A stretch of DNA of 64,000 nucleotides from Anaerococcus marasmi (GCF_900290195.1 NZ_OLMF01000004.1:609501-673500), one strand, 5' to 3'. Counted from the stretch's first letter, positions 35,665 through 44,996 are shown. A program made the numbers and translations. The notes: generated by a model from the sequence alone, not told the origin.

Positions 35665-35928
35665 AAAATGCTTCGCATTTTTCACCCTTACATGATATCC
35701 TCTCAAAGGTCATTCCATGACCTTTTATCTTAGTTTTTCGGACTCAGCATAAGCCCGTCCGGCTCATTGAGGACTTCGTCTCGAAAATGAAAAATGCTTT
35801 CGCATTTTTCACCCTTACATGATATCCTCTCAAAGGTCATTTCATGACCTTTTCGCTTAGTTTTTCGGACTCAGCTACGCTTCGTCTCGAAAATGAAAAA
35901 TGCTTCGCATTTTCCACCCTTACATGTT
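35665..35928 (-). repeat. Tandem repeat of hairpin units after tuf (2.3 copies)
   Basis: Units start at 35665, 35791 and 35897 (the last is partial). Each unit holds two small perfect hairpins: AAAATGC-loop-GCATTTT and AAAGGTCAT-3-base loop-ATGACCTTT, joined by TTCACCCTTACATGATATCC and by a TTTTTCGGACTCAGC segment. Copy 1 carries an extra 20-odd bases (CCGTCCGGCTCATTGAGG part). The block starts four bases past the tuf stop, so it would be the 3' region of the tuf mRNA. It is not a CRISPR, since units are long, palindromic and lack spacers. Confidence 0.85.
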
Positions 35929-35932
35929 GGGA

Positions 35933-37129
35933 CTACTTAATTATTTTTGTAACAACTCCAGATGCAACTGTTCTTCCACCTTCACGTACAGCGAATCTTA
36001 GTCCTTCTTCTAGAGCGATTGGTTTTTGGAGTGCGATCTTGAATGTTGCGTTGTCTCCTGGCATTACCATTTCTACGCCTTCTTCTAGTTCGATATCTCC
36101 TGTTACGTCTGTTGTTCTAAAGAAGAATTGTGGTCTGTATCCACTGAAGAATGGTGTGTGACGTCCACCTTCTTCTTTTGTTAGTACGTATACTTGTCCT
36201 TCGAATTCTGTGTGTGGGTTTACACTACCTGGTTTTGCTAGTACTTGTCCTCTTGAGATTTGATCTCTTGTGATTCCTCTTAGTAGGAGTCCTACGTTAT
36301 CTCCAGATTCTGCTTGGTCTAGGGATTTGTGGAACATTTCTACTCCAGTTACTACTGTTTCTTTTGTAGCTTCTGTTAGTCCTACGATTTCTACTGTATC
36401 ACCAACTTTTAGTGTTCCTCTTTCAACTCTTCCTGTTGCTACTGTTCCACGTCCTGAGATTGTCATTACGTCTTCTACTGGCATTAGGAATGGTTGGTCG
36501 TTGTCTCTTTCTGGGATGTCGAAGTATTCGTCTACTTGGTCCATTAGGTCAAGGATTTTGTCTGACCATGGGCCTTCTCCGCCTTCTTCTAGTGATTTAA
36601 GAGCAGATCCTACTACTACTGGAGCGTTGTCTCCGTCGAAGTCGTATTCTGAAAGTAGGTCTCTGATTTCCATTTCTACTAGTTCGATTAGTTCTGGATC
36701 GTCTACTTGGTCTTCTTTGTTTAGGAATACTGCGATTTTTGGAACGCCTACTTGTCTAGCTAGTAGGATGTGTTCTCTTGTTTGTGGCATTGGACCGTCA
36801 GCTGCAGATACTACGATGATAGCACCATCCATTTGTGCTGCACCTGTGATCATGTTTTTAACGTAGTCAGCGTGGCCTGGAGCGTCGATGTGGGCATAGT
36901 GTCTGTTTGCTGTTTCGTATTCTACTACAGAAGTGTTGATTGTGATTCCACGTTCTCTTTCTTCTGGAGCCTTATCGATGTGTTCGTAGTCTACGTATTC
37001 ACCTGTACCGTATTTTTTGTTTAGGGCTTGGGTGATTGCTGCTGTTGTTGTTGTTTTACCGTGGTCTACGTGGCCGATTGTACCAATATTAATATGTGGT
37101 TTGCTTCTTTCAAATGTTTGTTTGCTCAT
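35933..37129 (-). CDS. tuf: Elongation factor Tu
   Basis: 398 residues, the GTPase that brings aminoacyl-tRNA to the ribosome. Motifs: GHVDHGKTT (P loop), [22 protein letters not shown], and NKEDQVDD where most species have NKxDxxDD. Domains 2 and 3 follow ([24 protein letters not shown]). A run of codon use typical of highly expressed genes is visible. Upstream AT-rich DNA carries TATAAT-like promoters, and tRNA-Thr lies divergently upstream. No fusA or rpsL is adjacent, so this tuf is a single locus. Confidence 0.97.
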   Translation of the reverse strand: MSKQTFERSKPHINIGTIGHVDHGKTTTTAAITQALNKKYGTGEYVDYEHIDKAPEERERGITINTSVVEYETANRHYAHIDAPGHADYVKNMITGAAQMDGAIIVVSAADGPMPQTREHILLARQVGVPKIAVFLNKEDQVDDPELIELVEMEIRDLLSEYDFDGDNAPVVVGSALKSLEEGGEGPWSDKILDLMDQVDEYFDIPERDNDQPFLMPVEDVMTISGRGTVATGRVERGTLKVGDTVEIVGLTEATKETVVTGVEMFHKSLDQAESGDNVGLLLRGITRDQISRGQVLAKPGSVNPHTEFEGQVYVLTKEEGGRHTPFFSGYRPQFFFRTTDVTGDIELEEGVEMVMPGDNATFKIALQKPIALEEGLRFAVREGGRTVASGVVTKIIK

Positions 37130-37291
37130 TTAATCCTCCTAATATACTCATATAGTCTATAATACCATAAAGCTTGCAAAAATTCTATTATTTTTATTAT
37201 ACCATATAGATTTTTATATTAAAACTTCTTGTGAATAAAATTTTCCTTGAAAATTTGCTTTTTATTTTTTATGTTGTACAATTATATATGT

Positions 37292-37367
37292 GCCACTTTA
37301 GCTCAGTCGGTAGAGCGCTTCCATGGTAAGGAAGAGGTCCTCGGTTCAATTCCGGGAAGTGGCTCCA
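37292..37367 (+). tRNA. tRNA-Thr (anticodon GGT)
   Basis: 76 bases with encoded CCA. Acceptor GCCACTT/AAGTGGC, D loop AGCTCAGTCGGTAGAGC, anticodon stem CTTCC/GGAAG around ATGGTAA (anticodon GGT), T loop GGTTCAATTCC. Reads ACC and ACU codons. Stands alone. Confidence 0.95.
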
Positions 37368-37459
37368 TTTTTTTGCCCATTTTTACATTTACATAAGCTA
37401 TAGGCTAGATACTATTATCTTAATTCTCACAAATTTCTATTGTAATCTAAAAATGTAAT

Positions 37460-37515
37460 CTAAAAAATCGCCCCTATATTTTAGAAAATTCAAAAGATTT
37501 CAAAGAGGCGAATTT
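37460..37515 (-). terminator. Terminator after the YeiH-family gene
   Basis: Minus strand TCGCCTC ... GGGGCGA with TTTTTT after it. The loop is long (about 30 bases). Confidence 0.6.
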
Positions 37516-37539
37516 TAATAATCGAAATTTTTATCTTAC

Positions 37540-38544
37540 TTACACAAGACCCATAAAGTATTCAACACTAATTGCAACTATTACAACTAAGAGCGATGTA
37601 ATAAATCCGTGAATCATTGGATTAATTCCTGATTTTTTCATTTCCTTGAATTTTGTATTAAGGCCGATTGCAGCAAGAGCTGCTACCATTAAGAACTTGC
37701 TTAGGTTTTTTAGTGAATCTAAAGTCTCTGGTCTAAATACTCCAGCTGAGTTTAGGCCAACCATTATCAAAAATCCAAATATAAAATATGGGAGGATTTA
37801 TGTTATGGATAGTTTGTGACTTTTACTTTTAAATCCTTTTTTTCTCTTAATTCGATTATTAATTAGAGAGAATATAATCACATTTGGAATTATAGCAAGG
37901 GTCCTAGTAAGCTTAACCATTACAGCGAAGTCTCCTGCCTTCTCAGAGAAGGCAAAACCCGCTGCTACGACGCTTGACGTATCATTTACAGCAGTCCCTG
38001 TCCAAAGACCATAAGCGATATCGCTTAGACCCAAGGCCCTACCCATTATTGGGAAAAAGACTATCATTAGCATATCAAATAGAAATGTAGCACTCATTGC
38101 ATAGGCTAGGTCAGTATCATCTGCATCTATTACTGGAGATATTGCAGACCCTCCACAAATTCCTGTTCCAGCTGATATAAGATTACTCATCTTCCAATTT
38201 AGTCCCAAAGCCTTTCCTATAAAATGACCCAGACCAAAGCAGCTAGCTAAGGTAAAGACCATTACGTATATGGATAATCTACCTACATTTAGGACCATTT
38301 TTATATTTAAAGATGCTCCTAAAAGAATTATTGCAAATTTTAGAAGTCGTTTTGATGTAAACTTAATCCCATCTTTCAGTAGACCATCAGTATTTATGTA
38401 ATTATTTAAGGCCATCCCTATAAATAGGGCAATTACCGATCCTCCTATAAGATGCATAGGTAATATGTTTTCGATAAATTTCGCTATAATAGCAATAAAA
38501 ATCGCCAGTGCAAATCCTGGTATTATTGATTTAACTTTTTTCAA
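37540..38544 (-). pseudogene. YeiH/UPF0324-family transporter broken by one in-frame stop
   Basis: The frame from ATG 38544 encodes 248 residues of a YeiH-family (putative sulphate exporter) membrane protein, stops at TAA (37798-37800), then goes on in the same frame for 86 more codons with matching family sequence (YFIFGFLIMVGLNSAG, then FLMVAALAAIGLNTKFKEM). A single base change of a sense codon such as AAA or CAA would explain it. Joined, the protein is about 334 residues, the usual size, with ten or so helices. It is probably inactive, since the missing part holds two or three helices; read-through cannot be excluded. Confidence 0.88.
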
Positions 38545-38632
38545 CCCTTCCTCCTTTAAACAATATTAGTATTATATCATATTTGTTTAACTTTAGGGTA
38601 TAAATATAAGGAAAATAAATTGGGAGGTAAAT

Positions 38633-39478
38633 ATGAAATGGAAAGATAGAAGACGATCCTCTAATGTCAATAGAGGCTCCAGGGCTCCTATGGCTGTTGG
38701 AGGCGGTATTGGTGGTATCGTAATTATGCTAGTCTTATATTTTTTGGGAGTTGACCCTAGTGTAGTAACAAATGAAAATCAACAAGTAAATCAAAATACT
38801 CAAATAGAATCGAGTGAAGTCTCAAAGGAAAGGGAGACTCTAGAGGACTTCTTGTCAGTAATCCTCGCTGATACTGAAGACGTATGGCATGATAAGTTTG
38901 AGGAAAATGGCGGGACTTATCATGAAGCACAAATGACCCTTTATCAAGATACAACTAAAACCGGCTGCGGTATAGCCCAATCTAGGATGGGACCTTTCTA
39001 TTGTCCGGTAGATAAGACAGTATATTTTGATGTATCTTTCTATGATGATCTTAAAAATAGATTTGGAGGTGGAGGGGATTTCGCCCTTGCTTATGTACTT
39101 GCTCACGAGGTAGGTCACCACGTCCAAAATGAACTCGGTATTATAAAACAAACTAATGACTTAAGACAGAGATTATCAGAGACGGAATATAACAAGGTAT
39201 CTGTAGCCCAGGAGCTTCAAGCCGATTATTTTGCTGGTCTTTTTGCCTACTATGTAAAAGAGAAGGGCTATCTTGAAGAAGGAGATATAGAAGAGGCAAT
39301 GAATTCTGCTTCGGCAATCGGAGACGATAGGATCCAAGAAATGGCCGGCCGTGATGTAGATGTCGATTCCTTCACCCACGGATCTAGCGCCCAAAGAAAA
39401 GAAGCCTTCGATTTAGGCTTTAAATATCACGACATAGATCATTCTATGAAGTTTTTTGAAGATTTGAATATGTATTGA
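38633..39478 (+). CDS. Neutral zinc metallopeptidase (YpfJ family), membrane-anchored
   Basis: 281 residues. Short basic N-terminus, one membrane helix (about 23-44), a linker, then a zinc metallopeptidase domain: AYVLAHEVGHHVQNELG (HExxH), SVAQELQADYFAGLFAYY with the third ligand Glu, and DRIQEMAGRDVDVDSFTHGS and SAQRKEAFDLGF at the end. The CGIAQSRMGPFYCPVDKTVYFD block is a family hallmark. The catalytic domain faces outside. Substrate unknown. The ribosome site GGGAGG lies before ATG 38633. A long hairpin element starts two bases past its stop. Confidence 0.92.
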   Translation: MKWKDRRRSSNVNRGSRAPMAVGGGIGGIVIMLVLYFLGVDPSVVTNENQQVNQNTQIESSEVSKERETLEDFLSVILADTEDVWHDKFEENGGTYHEAQMTLYQDTTKTGCGIAQSRMGPFYCPVDKTVYFDVSFYDDLKNRFGGGGDFALAYVLAHEVGHHVQNELGIIKQTNDLRQRLSETEYNKVSVAQELQADYFAGLFAYYVKEKGYLEEGDIEEAMNSASAIGDDRIQEMAGRDVDVDSFTHGSSAQRKEAFDLGFKYHDIDHSMKFFEDLNMY

Positions 39479-39480
39479 CA

Positions 39481-39635
39481 AACTATGAATAATCATCCTA
39501 GCATCCTTAGAAGCCTCTCTTAGAGAAGTTTACCTCTCCTAGACCCTAGGCCAATTAGCCTTACTGGTCAGGAGAGGTATTGAAACTTTTCACAGATGTT
39601 TTCTAAGGATTATGCTAGGATTTATTTATTTAAAG
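39481..39635. repeat. Long-hairpin element, copy A
   Basis: Left arm ACTATGAATAATCATCCTAG and right arm (inverted) AATAAATCCTAGCATAATCC pair over about 30 bases with small gaps. Inside, ACCTCTCCT/AGGAGAGGT, GACC/GGTC and AGGC/GCCT stack into a further hairpin. It shares arms, length and layout with copies B (50306) and C (60724) but lacks their outer CTGTTGCA ends, so it may be trimmed. It lies between two convergent genes and could work as a terminator for both. Confidence 0.75.
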
Positions 39636-39652
39636 ATCCCTTAAATTCTTAG

Positions 39653-41911
39653 TTATTTCTCTTTCTTGCTAGCAAATAGAGCACCAAATGATGCAAATAA
39701 AGCTATAGCGTATCCCATTACTGAGGATACTCCAGTTTTTACATTTTCTCCGTTTGCTTTCTTTAGATTTTGCTTAGACTCTTTATTAATTTTTCTTTCA
39801 TCTTTATCTTTATTATGAGAATTTTGACTATTTTCGACTTCTTTTTTATCTAGTTCTTTCGTTTCTTTTACAATTTTTGCATCTGCAAATTCTACTTCAC
39901 AAAGTCTAGTCTTTAGTACTTCTATTGCTTGGTCAACTTCTTCCCTACTTGCAAACTTATCATTTAAAACTGCCTTAGCTCTATCCACTGCTTCATTGTA
40001 TTTTTTAATATTAGACTCATCTTCAACTACAGTTAAGTTTTCTACTTTATCAATAAAGCTTTTAAGACTTTCCTTTCTTACATTTTCTCCTTCAATGTGA
40101 GGATTATTTATAAAATCATCAGTTTTTTCAATTTTATATAAGTCAACAACCTTTCCACTTGTATCCATTGTTAGGATAGAGAAGGAGTTTTTACTGAATC
40201 TTAAATTTGAGAAAAGTTGGCTTCTATCATCAAGACTTTTTGCTACAAACCAAGAGTCTTCCCCTATTGGATTATAGAATTTTGCTCCGGCAGAACCTGC
40301 CATTGTTAGAAATAAGGTTCCTCTTGGATTTAATACTTTATTTCCATCATAATCTAAGCCTATACCATCTACTATTACATTACCGTTTTTGTAAATCTTA
40401 TTGTTAAATGTCTCAGAATACCCGTCCTTTATCCCTGCATTCTCATTACTTGGATTTACTCCATAAGCATCTTCAAAGCTTAAAGTTTTCTCACCAGCTA
40501 ACATATGTTTGCTTCTTGTGTAGATATGATCGTGACCGTTTAGGACAATGTCAATTCCATTATCATTAAAAATTTTAACTAGTTCTTTTCTTCTTTCGAT
40601 TATATCAAGGTCAGACGTATGGGTTGCTGTTGAGTATGGAGCATGATGGAAAGAAACTACCTTCCAAGAGAATTTAGCATTTCTCTTATCTTCCGCTTCC
40701 TTAATTGCTTTTTCTATAAATTCTCTGTGTTCATTGGAATTTGTATTGTTAGAATTTAAATTAATGAAAAGTGTATCACCATATGTGTAGTAGTAATCTC
40801 CAGGAACATATGTCAAACTACCATCTTCGTTATTTTTAGTAAAAGATCCGAGTTCTGATACATTTGGCAAGTAGAAATGGTCTCTAAATACAGTATTTTG
40901 CTGGTTGTCGTCGTTTTTGTCCATATAAGTTTCATGGTTACCAGTAACTGTAGAAAAGATTCTTTCTCTAAACATATCATGATCTAGGAAGCTATCGTAT
41001 TCTCCCTCATATCCCGCTATTTCTACATTATCTCCCATAGAAAAGTAAAAATGTGGATCCATCTTCATAGCCCTATCTATTGCCTTAGCAAAGTCTATTT
41101 TATCTTGGTCTACCTTTGCCTGGGTGTTTTTATTTAAACCCTTAGAATCCCAAACACTATCACCTGATCCGATTTGAGGATCCCCAAAGTACGCTAGGGA
41201 AAATTCGTTGTTTTCACCAAGAGCTTTGGTCTTTAATGTGTAAGTATCGCTAGTGTATGATGGCGCTTTGATATAGTATGTGTATGTATTTCCTGCTAAT
41301 ATATCCAAGACAACAGTATGAGACATATATCCTTTAGAATCGCCTGTTTGATATACTCGTGAGGCTTTATAAGTTTTCCCATCAAAGACTAGATAACTTT
41401 GACTGCTCAAATCATTTCTTACGAAGTAAGTTATAGCGATTTGATTTTCATTATCCCCATTATTAACCACTATGTCCTTGACTGGATCCGTATTTTCTCT
41501 AAGGTTGTTACCTGCGTAAGCTCCATCCTTTTTGCCATACTCTCCCTTAGTCTCTTCTAGCTTTTCTTTAACTTCAGGATCGATATTTGTAACATTTTTA
41601 TCTTCTCCAAATGTATCTCTTTCAGTTTCTGTCGCCCTATTGAACTTATTAGTTCCATCAACTTCTCTAATGTTTTTCTCATTTTTTTCAAATAATACTT
41701 CGTCATCTTCTGGTATGTCAGCCTTATAGTTGTTATAATCGTTGATAAAGTTAGAAAGATCTTCTATTTCTTTATCTGATAGGCTAGATACCTCAGTTAT
41801 TTCATTTGCATTTGTCGTTGAATTTTCCTCATCTGCCCTAACATTTGTACAAAGTGCAGTTGATGAAATAGTACTTATCATCAAGGCTACAATTAGTTTA
41901 TTGAATTTCAT
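39653..41911 (-). CDS. Cell-wall anchored metallophosphoesterase (purple acid phosphatase-like)
   Basis: 752 residues. Signal peptide (1-26, ending NVRA), a variable linker, a fibronectin-like purple-acid-phosphatase N-domain (about 130-215), then the catalytic domain (about 225-530) with AYFGDPQIG, MGDNVE, VTGNHET, VVSFHHAPY and LNGHDHIYTRS, which supply the two-metal site. After it comes a FIVAR-like helical region (about 620-685) and a sorting signal with NVKTG, a hydrophobic stretch and KKEK. It would release phosphate from outside substrates such as nucleotides or phosphoesters. Single gene; no phosphate regulator is near. Confidence 0.9.
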   Translation of the reverse strand: MKFNKLIVALMISTISSTALCTNVRADEENSTTNANEITEVSSLSDKEIEDLSNFINDYNNYKADIPEDDEVLFEKNEKNIREVDGTNKFNRATETERDTFGEDKNVTNIDPEVKEKLEETKGEYGKKDGAYAGNNLRENTDPVKDIVVNNGDNENQIAITYFVRNDLSSQSYLVFDGKTYKASRVYQTGDSKGYMSHTVVLDILAGNTYTYYIKAPSYTSDTYTLKTKALGENNEFSLAYFGDPQIGSGDSVWDSKGLNKNTQAKVDQDKIDFAKAIDRAMKMDPHFYFSMGDNVEIAGYEGEYDSFLDHDMFRERIFSTVTGNHETYMDKNDDNQQNTVFRDHFYLPNVSELGSFTKNNEDGSLTYVPGDYYYTYGDTLFINLNSNNTNSNEHREFIEKAIKEAEDKRNAKFSWKVVSFHHAPYSTATHTSDLDIIERRKELVKIFNDNGIDIVLNGHDHIYTRSKHMLAGEKTLSFEDAYGVNPSNENAGIKDGYSETFNNKIYKNGNVIVDGIGLDYDGNKVLNPRGTLFLTMAGSAGAKFYNPIGEDSWFVAKSLDDRSQLFSNLRFSKNSFSILTMDTSGKVVDLYKIEKTDDFINNPHIEGENVRKESLKSFIDKVENLTVVEDESNIKKYNEAVDRAKAVLNDKFASREEVDQAIEVLKTRLCEVEFADAKIVKETKELDKKEVENSQNSHNKDKDERKINKESKQNLKKANGENVKTGVSSVMGYAIALFASFGALFASKKEK

Positions 41912-42038
41912 AATTCCTCCTTTATTATCTATACATATATTCTAATATTCAAATATTATATAGGCACTAAAGTTTTGTAAGAAATATGTTAAATTCTCAA
42001 TAAAAAAACTTGCACTAATTTAAAAGCACAAGTTATAA

Positions 42039-42494
42039 TTAATCTTTATGTAAGCAAATCGGGCATAAGCCCCTGTATATTACTTCGACATTGTCTATTT
42101 CGTATTCATTAAGCTCTTTTGGGTATTCTAAGTCATCAACATCCAAATCTTCTATTAAGCCGCAAGACTCACAGATGAAATGGCCGTGATTAGTCTTTTT
42201 AAACTCATATCTCTTACTTGACATATTGAAATCAAGTTCCTTCACTAGTTTATGCTCGACCAATAGATTTAAGGTATTATATACCGTCGCCTGACTTATA
42301 ACCGGATCCACCTTCTTCAAATCCTTATAGATAGTATCTGCTGTAGGATGGGTAGGATGCATTATAAGATAATCCAATATCAGTAGCCTTTGGTGAGAAA
42401 CCCTTATATTATGCTTAGCTAAAAGCTCTCTGAGTTTGGGTAATCTTTGATTGTATTCTTCATTTCTCAGCTCATTAATTATCTTTTCCACCAT
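42039..42494 (-). CDS. Fur/PerR-family regulator
   Basis: 151 residues. N-terminal winged helix (ISQATVYNTLNLLVEHKLV near 68), a His-rich regulatory site (TNHGHFICESCG) and CPIC at the end. With CESC this gives the four-cysteine structural zinc site. The length and the GHF pattern suggest PerR, a metal-dependent peroxide sensor. The residue that in Bacillus PerR is Asp85 (RFDF) is Glu here (RYEFKK), so the metal site may be tuned differently. A near-consensus PerR box sits about 17 bases before its ATG, so it is probably autoregulated. Fur cannot be fully excluded. Confidence 0.87.
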   Translation of the reverse strand: MVEKIINELRNEEYNQRLPKLRELLAKHNIRVSHQRLLILDYLIMHPTHPTADTIYKDLKKVDPVISQATVYNTLNLLVEHKLVKELDFNMSSKRYEFKKTNHGHFICESCGLIEDLDVDDLEYPKELNEYEIDNVEVIYRGLCPICLHKD

Positions 42495-42510
42495 TTGCCT
42501 CTTTCTAATA

Positions 42511-42525
42511 TTAGAATTATTCTAT
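42511..42525. promoter_or_regulatory. Candidate PerR box before the Fur/PerR gene
   Basis: TTAGAATTATTCTAT, with the inverted core TAGAAT(T)ATTCTA. It matches TTATAATNATTATAA at most positions. Confidence 0.55.
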
Positions 42526-42569
42526 AATACTAATATACTTATGTTTTGCAAGTTGTCAAATTAAGCAAA

Positions 42570-42593
42570 AGAAAAGACCCTCACAGAGGGCCC
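42570..42593 (-). terminator. Terminator of rplL
   Basis: Minus strand GGCCCTC-TGT-GAGGGTC followed by TTTTC. Confidence 0.85.
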
Positions 42594-42608
42594 TTCTACT
42601 TAAATAGA

Positions 42609-42992
42609 TTAAGCAAGTTCTACTTCAGCGCCTGCTTCTTCTAGTTTAGCTTTTAGTTCTTCAGCTGCATCTTTAGCAACACCTTCAGCTACTGCTTTTG
42701 GAGCTGCATCTACTAGAGCCTTAGCATCTTTTAGTCCAAGTCCAGCTGCATCTTTAACAACCTTGATTACGTTGATCTTAGCTGATCCTGCTGATTTAAG
42801 AATTACGTCGAATTCTGATTTTTCAGCTGCTGCTGCTTCGCCTGCGCCAGCTGCTGCTGCTGGAGCTGCTGCTACTGCTGCTTGAGCTGTTACGTCAAAT
42901 TCTTCTTCGATTGCTTTTACTAGGTCAGATAGTTCTAGTACTGTAAGTTCTTTGATTTCTTCTAAAATGTTTGTTACTTTTTCGCTTGCCAT
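42609..42992 (-). CDS. rplL: Ribosomal protein L7/L12
   Basis: 127 residues. N-terminal dimerisation domain ([20 protein letters not shown]), an Ala/Gly hinge (about 38-58) and the C-terminal domain ([37 protein letters not shown]) that binds translation factors. Last gene of the rplJ-rplL pair, with a terminator just behind it. Confidence 0.97.
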   Translation of the reverse strand: MASEKVTNILEEIKELTVLELSDLVKAIEEEFDVTAQAAVAAAPAAAAGAGEAAAAEKSEFDVILKSAGSAKINVIKVVKDAAGLGLKDAKALVDAAPKAVAEGVAKDAAEELKAKLEEAGAEVELA

Positions 42993-43023
42993 TATTATAT
43001 TCTCCTTTAATCTTTATATTTTA

Positions 43024-43572
43024 TTATTCGCCTGCTTGTTCTTTTTTCTCACGTACTGCATCAAGAGCAAAGGCAATCTTTGCAACTGTGTTGTTAAGAT
43101 CTCCTGCAAGTGTTCTAATTGGTGCTTGAAGTACGTTAGCTAGCATTGAGTGTAGTGCTTCAGTTGTTGGTAATGTAGCAATAGCCATCATTTGTTCACC
43201 AGTTTGGAAGTTTCCTTCTACTACTCCTGCTTTAAGAACTAATTTTTCTTTTTCTTCATCGCCTTCTTTTGTGTAGTCTACTGCAACTTTTGGTCCGTTA
43301 ACTAAGTCTTCATTTGAAAAGATTAGTGCGTTTGATCCTTTAAGTTCGTCTATGAGCTCATCATATCCTAACTCTTGGAAGGCAAATCTCATCATTGTGT
43401 TCTTGTAAACTTTGTATTCAGCATTTTTCTCTCTGAACTTGTTACGTAGGTCTGTAATTTCTTTTACATCCATACGATCAAATCCAACTAATGTTACTGA
43501 TTGTGCGCTTTCGATTTTTTCTTTAATCTCGTTTACGACTTCTTGTTTAGCTGCTATAGCTTTCTCGCTCAC
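43024..43572 (-). CDS. rplJ: Ribosomal protein L10
   Basis: 182 residues if started at GTG 43572, which follows AGGAGGTGAAAGA with good spacing; a longer in-frame start at 43671 would read through the L10 leader and is wrong. Signs: AKQEVVNEIKEKI, NKFREKNAEYKVYKNTMMRFA, GSNALIF and a C-terminal helix (LNNTVAKIAFALDAVREKK) that binds L12 dimers. L10 forms the stalk base with L12. Confidence 0.95.
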   Translation of the reverse strand: MSEKAIAAKQEVVNEIKEKIESAQSVTLVGFDRMDVKEITDLRNKFREKNAEYKVYKNTMMRFAFQELGYDELIDELKGSNALIFSNEDLVNGPKVAVDYTKEGDEEKEKLVLKAGVVEGNFQTGEQMMAIATLPTTEALHSMLANVLQAPIRTLAGDLNNTVAKIAFALDAVREKKEQAGE

Positions 43573-43584
43573 TCTTTCACCTCC

Positions 43585-43725
43585 TATAGGCTTTGGTAGG
43601 TATATAAAAATCCCCACATTAGGCAGATTAATCCTGCCTACATCGGTGGGGATGTAGATTCTTCTTCCCACCTATACGCAATAATTAAACATTTCTGTCT
43701 GCGTAGTCTTTGGTAGCCTGTTTAT
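43585..43725 (-). ncRNA. L10 leader (autoregulatory rplJL leader)
   Basis: Between the rplJ promoter and gene, minus strand: CAGGCTACCAAAGACTACGC and later ACCTACCAAAGCCTATAGG, the two conserved L10-binding patterns, with a stem between them. In known cases the L10/L12 complex binds it to regulate its own synthesis. Confidence 0.85.
43606..43652 (-). terminator. Attenuator hairpin in the L10 leader
   Basis: Minus strand TCCCCAC ... GGCAG-ATTAAT-CTGCC ... GTGGGGA followed by TTTTTAT. It could stop transcription when L10 is in excess. Confidence 0.7.
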
Positions 43726-43736
43726 TTGACTTTTAT

Positions 43737-43764
43737 ATTATATCACAAAATAAATTTTTTGCAA
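43737..43764 (-). promoter_or_regulatory. Promoter of rplJL
   Basis: Minus strand TTGCAA (43759-43764), 16-base spacer, TATAAT (43737-43742), right after the rplA stop. Confidence 0.7.
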
Positions 43765-43766
43765 AT

Positions 43767-44477
43767 TTATTTTTCAACTAAATCCATAGCTCTTGCTGGA
43801 GATAACTTGATTCCAGGTCCCATAGTTGATGCAAGAGTAACTGTTTTCATGTATTTACCCTTTGCAGCAGCTGGTCTTGCTTTTGCAACAGCTGTTAGTA
43901 AGCTTCTGATGTTCTCAGCTAGTTTTTCTTTTCCGAAAGATACCTTTCCTGTTGGTACGTGGATAAGGTTAGCCTTGTCTGTTCTGTATTCTACCTTACC
44001 AGCTTTGATTTCTTCGATAGCTTTTTTAACATCTGGTGTAACAGTTCCAGTCTTTGGGTTTGGCATTAGACCTTGTGGTCCAAGTACTCTACCAAGTCTT
44101 CCTACAACTGCCATCATATCAGGGGTAGCTACTACAACGTCAAAGTCTAGCCATCCTTCGTTTTGGATTTTAGCTGCTAGGTCTTCTCCACCTGCATAGT
44201 CAGCGCCTGCTTCTAGTGCTTCATCGATTCTGTCTTCTTTAACGAAAGCTAAAACCTTTTGAGTTTTACCTGTTCCGTGAGGAAGGATTACTGTTCCTCT
44301 TACTTGTTGGTCAGCGTGTCTGCTATCTACTCCAAGTGAGAAGTGTAATTCTACTGTTTCATCAAACTTAGCACTTGCTGTCTTTTCAATTATATCTAAA
44401 GCTTCGTCTAGTGTGTATTCTTGTGTTGAATCGAAAGATTTTTTCGCTTCAATATATCTTTTTCCTCTTTTAGCCAT
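43767..44477 (-). CDS. rplA: Ribosomal protein L1
   Basis: 236 residues. Family signs: [13 protein letters not shown] start, [42 protein letters not shown] and the closing [16 protein letters not shown]1 binds 23S rRNA at the mobile stalk. It follows rplK after a gap of 36 bases. Ribosome site AGGAGG before ATG 44477. Confidence 0.97.
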   Translation of the reverse strand: MAKRGKRYIEAKKSFDSTQEYTLDEALDIIEKTASAKFDETVELHFSLGVDSRHADQQVRGTVILPHGTGKTQKVLAFVKEDRIDEALEAGADYAGGEDLAAKIQNEGWLDFDVVVATPDMMAVVGRLGRVLGPQGLMPNPKTGTVTPDVKKAIEEIKAGKVEYRTDKANLIHVPTGKVSFGKEKLAENIRSLLTAVAKARPAAAKGKYMKTVTLASTMGPGIKLSPARAMDLVEK

Positions 44478-44513
44478 TTAATTCCTCCTGTGGTCTTAGA
44501 TTTTTATCTCCCA

Positions 44514-44942
44514 CTAATCTTCTACAGTAACTCCCATACTTCTTGCTGTTCCAGCTATCATGCTTACAGCTGCTTCTAAGCTAGCTGCGTTAAGATCTTG
44601 CATTTTTGTCTTTGCAATTTCTTCAAGTTGGCTTCTCTTAATTGAAGCAACCTTGTTCTTGTTTGGCTCTCCTGAACCTTTTTGAAGATTGATAGCTTTT
44701 TTGATTAATACTGGTGCTGGTGGTGTTTTTGTAATAAAGTCAAATGTCCTATCCGCATAAATAGTCATTTCTACCGGTATTATCATTCCAGCTTGGTCTG
44801 CTGTCTTTGAATTAAATGCTTGCACGAATTCCATAATGTTAATTCCGTGTGGTCCGAGTGCTGTACCTACTGGTGGTGCTGGAGATGCAGCTCCTGCTGG
44901 TACTTGTAATTTAACTAATGCTTTTACTTCTTTATCTGCCAT
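44514..44942 (-). CDS. rplK: Ribosomal protein L11
   Basis: 142 residues from ATG 44942, chosen because AAGGAGGT precedes it; an earlier start would add an unlikely 13 residues. Contains [34 protein letters not shown] and [13 protein letters not shown]11 binds the GTPase-associated region of 23S rRNA. Cotranscribed with nusG and rplA. Confidence 0.97.
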   Translation of the reverse strand: MADKEVKALVKLQVPAGAASPAPPVGTALGPHGINIMEFVQAFNSKTADQAGMIIPVEMTIYADRTFDFITKTPPAPVLIKKAINLQKGSGEPNKNKVASIKRSQLEEIAKTKMQDLNAASLEAAVSMIAGTARSMGVTVED

Positions 44943-44996
44943 TTTTACCTCCTTGTGGTTTTGCGGGCTAAGCCCTCCCACTAACTTCGACAGTTA

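Noticed and set aside
35665-35928. CRISPR array
   Set aside because: Units exceed 100 bases, are contiguous without spacers and differ in length; no cas genes are present.
43573-43671. N-terminal extension of L10 with a second start
   Set aside because: The stretch is the L10 leader RNA with an attenuator; the GTG at 43572 has the proper ribosome site.
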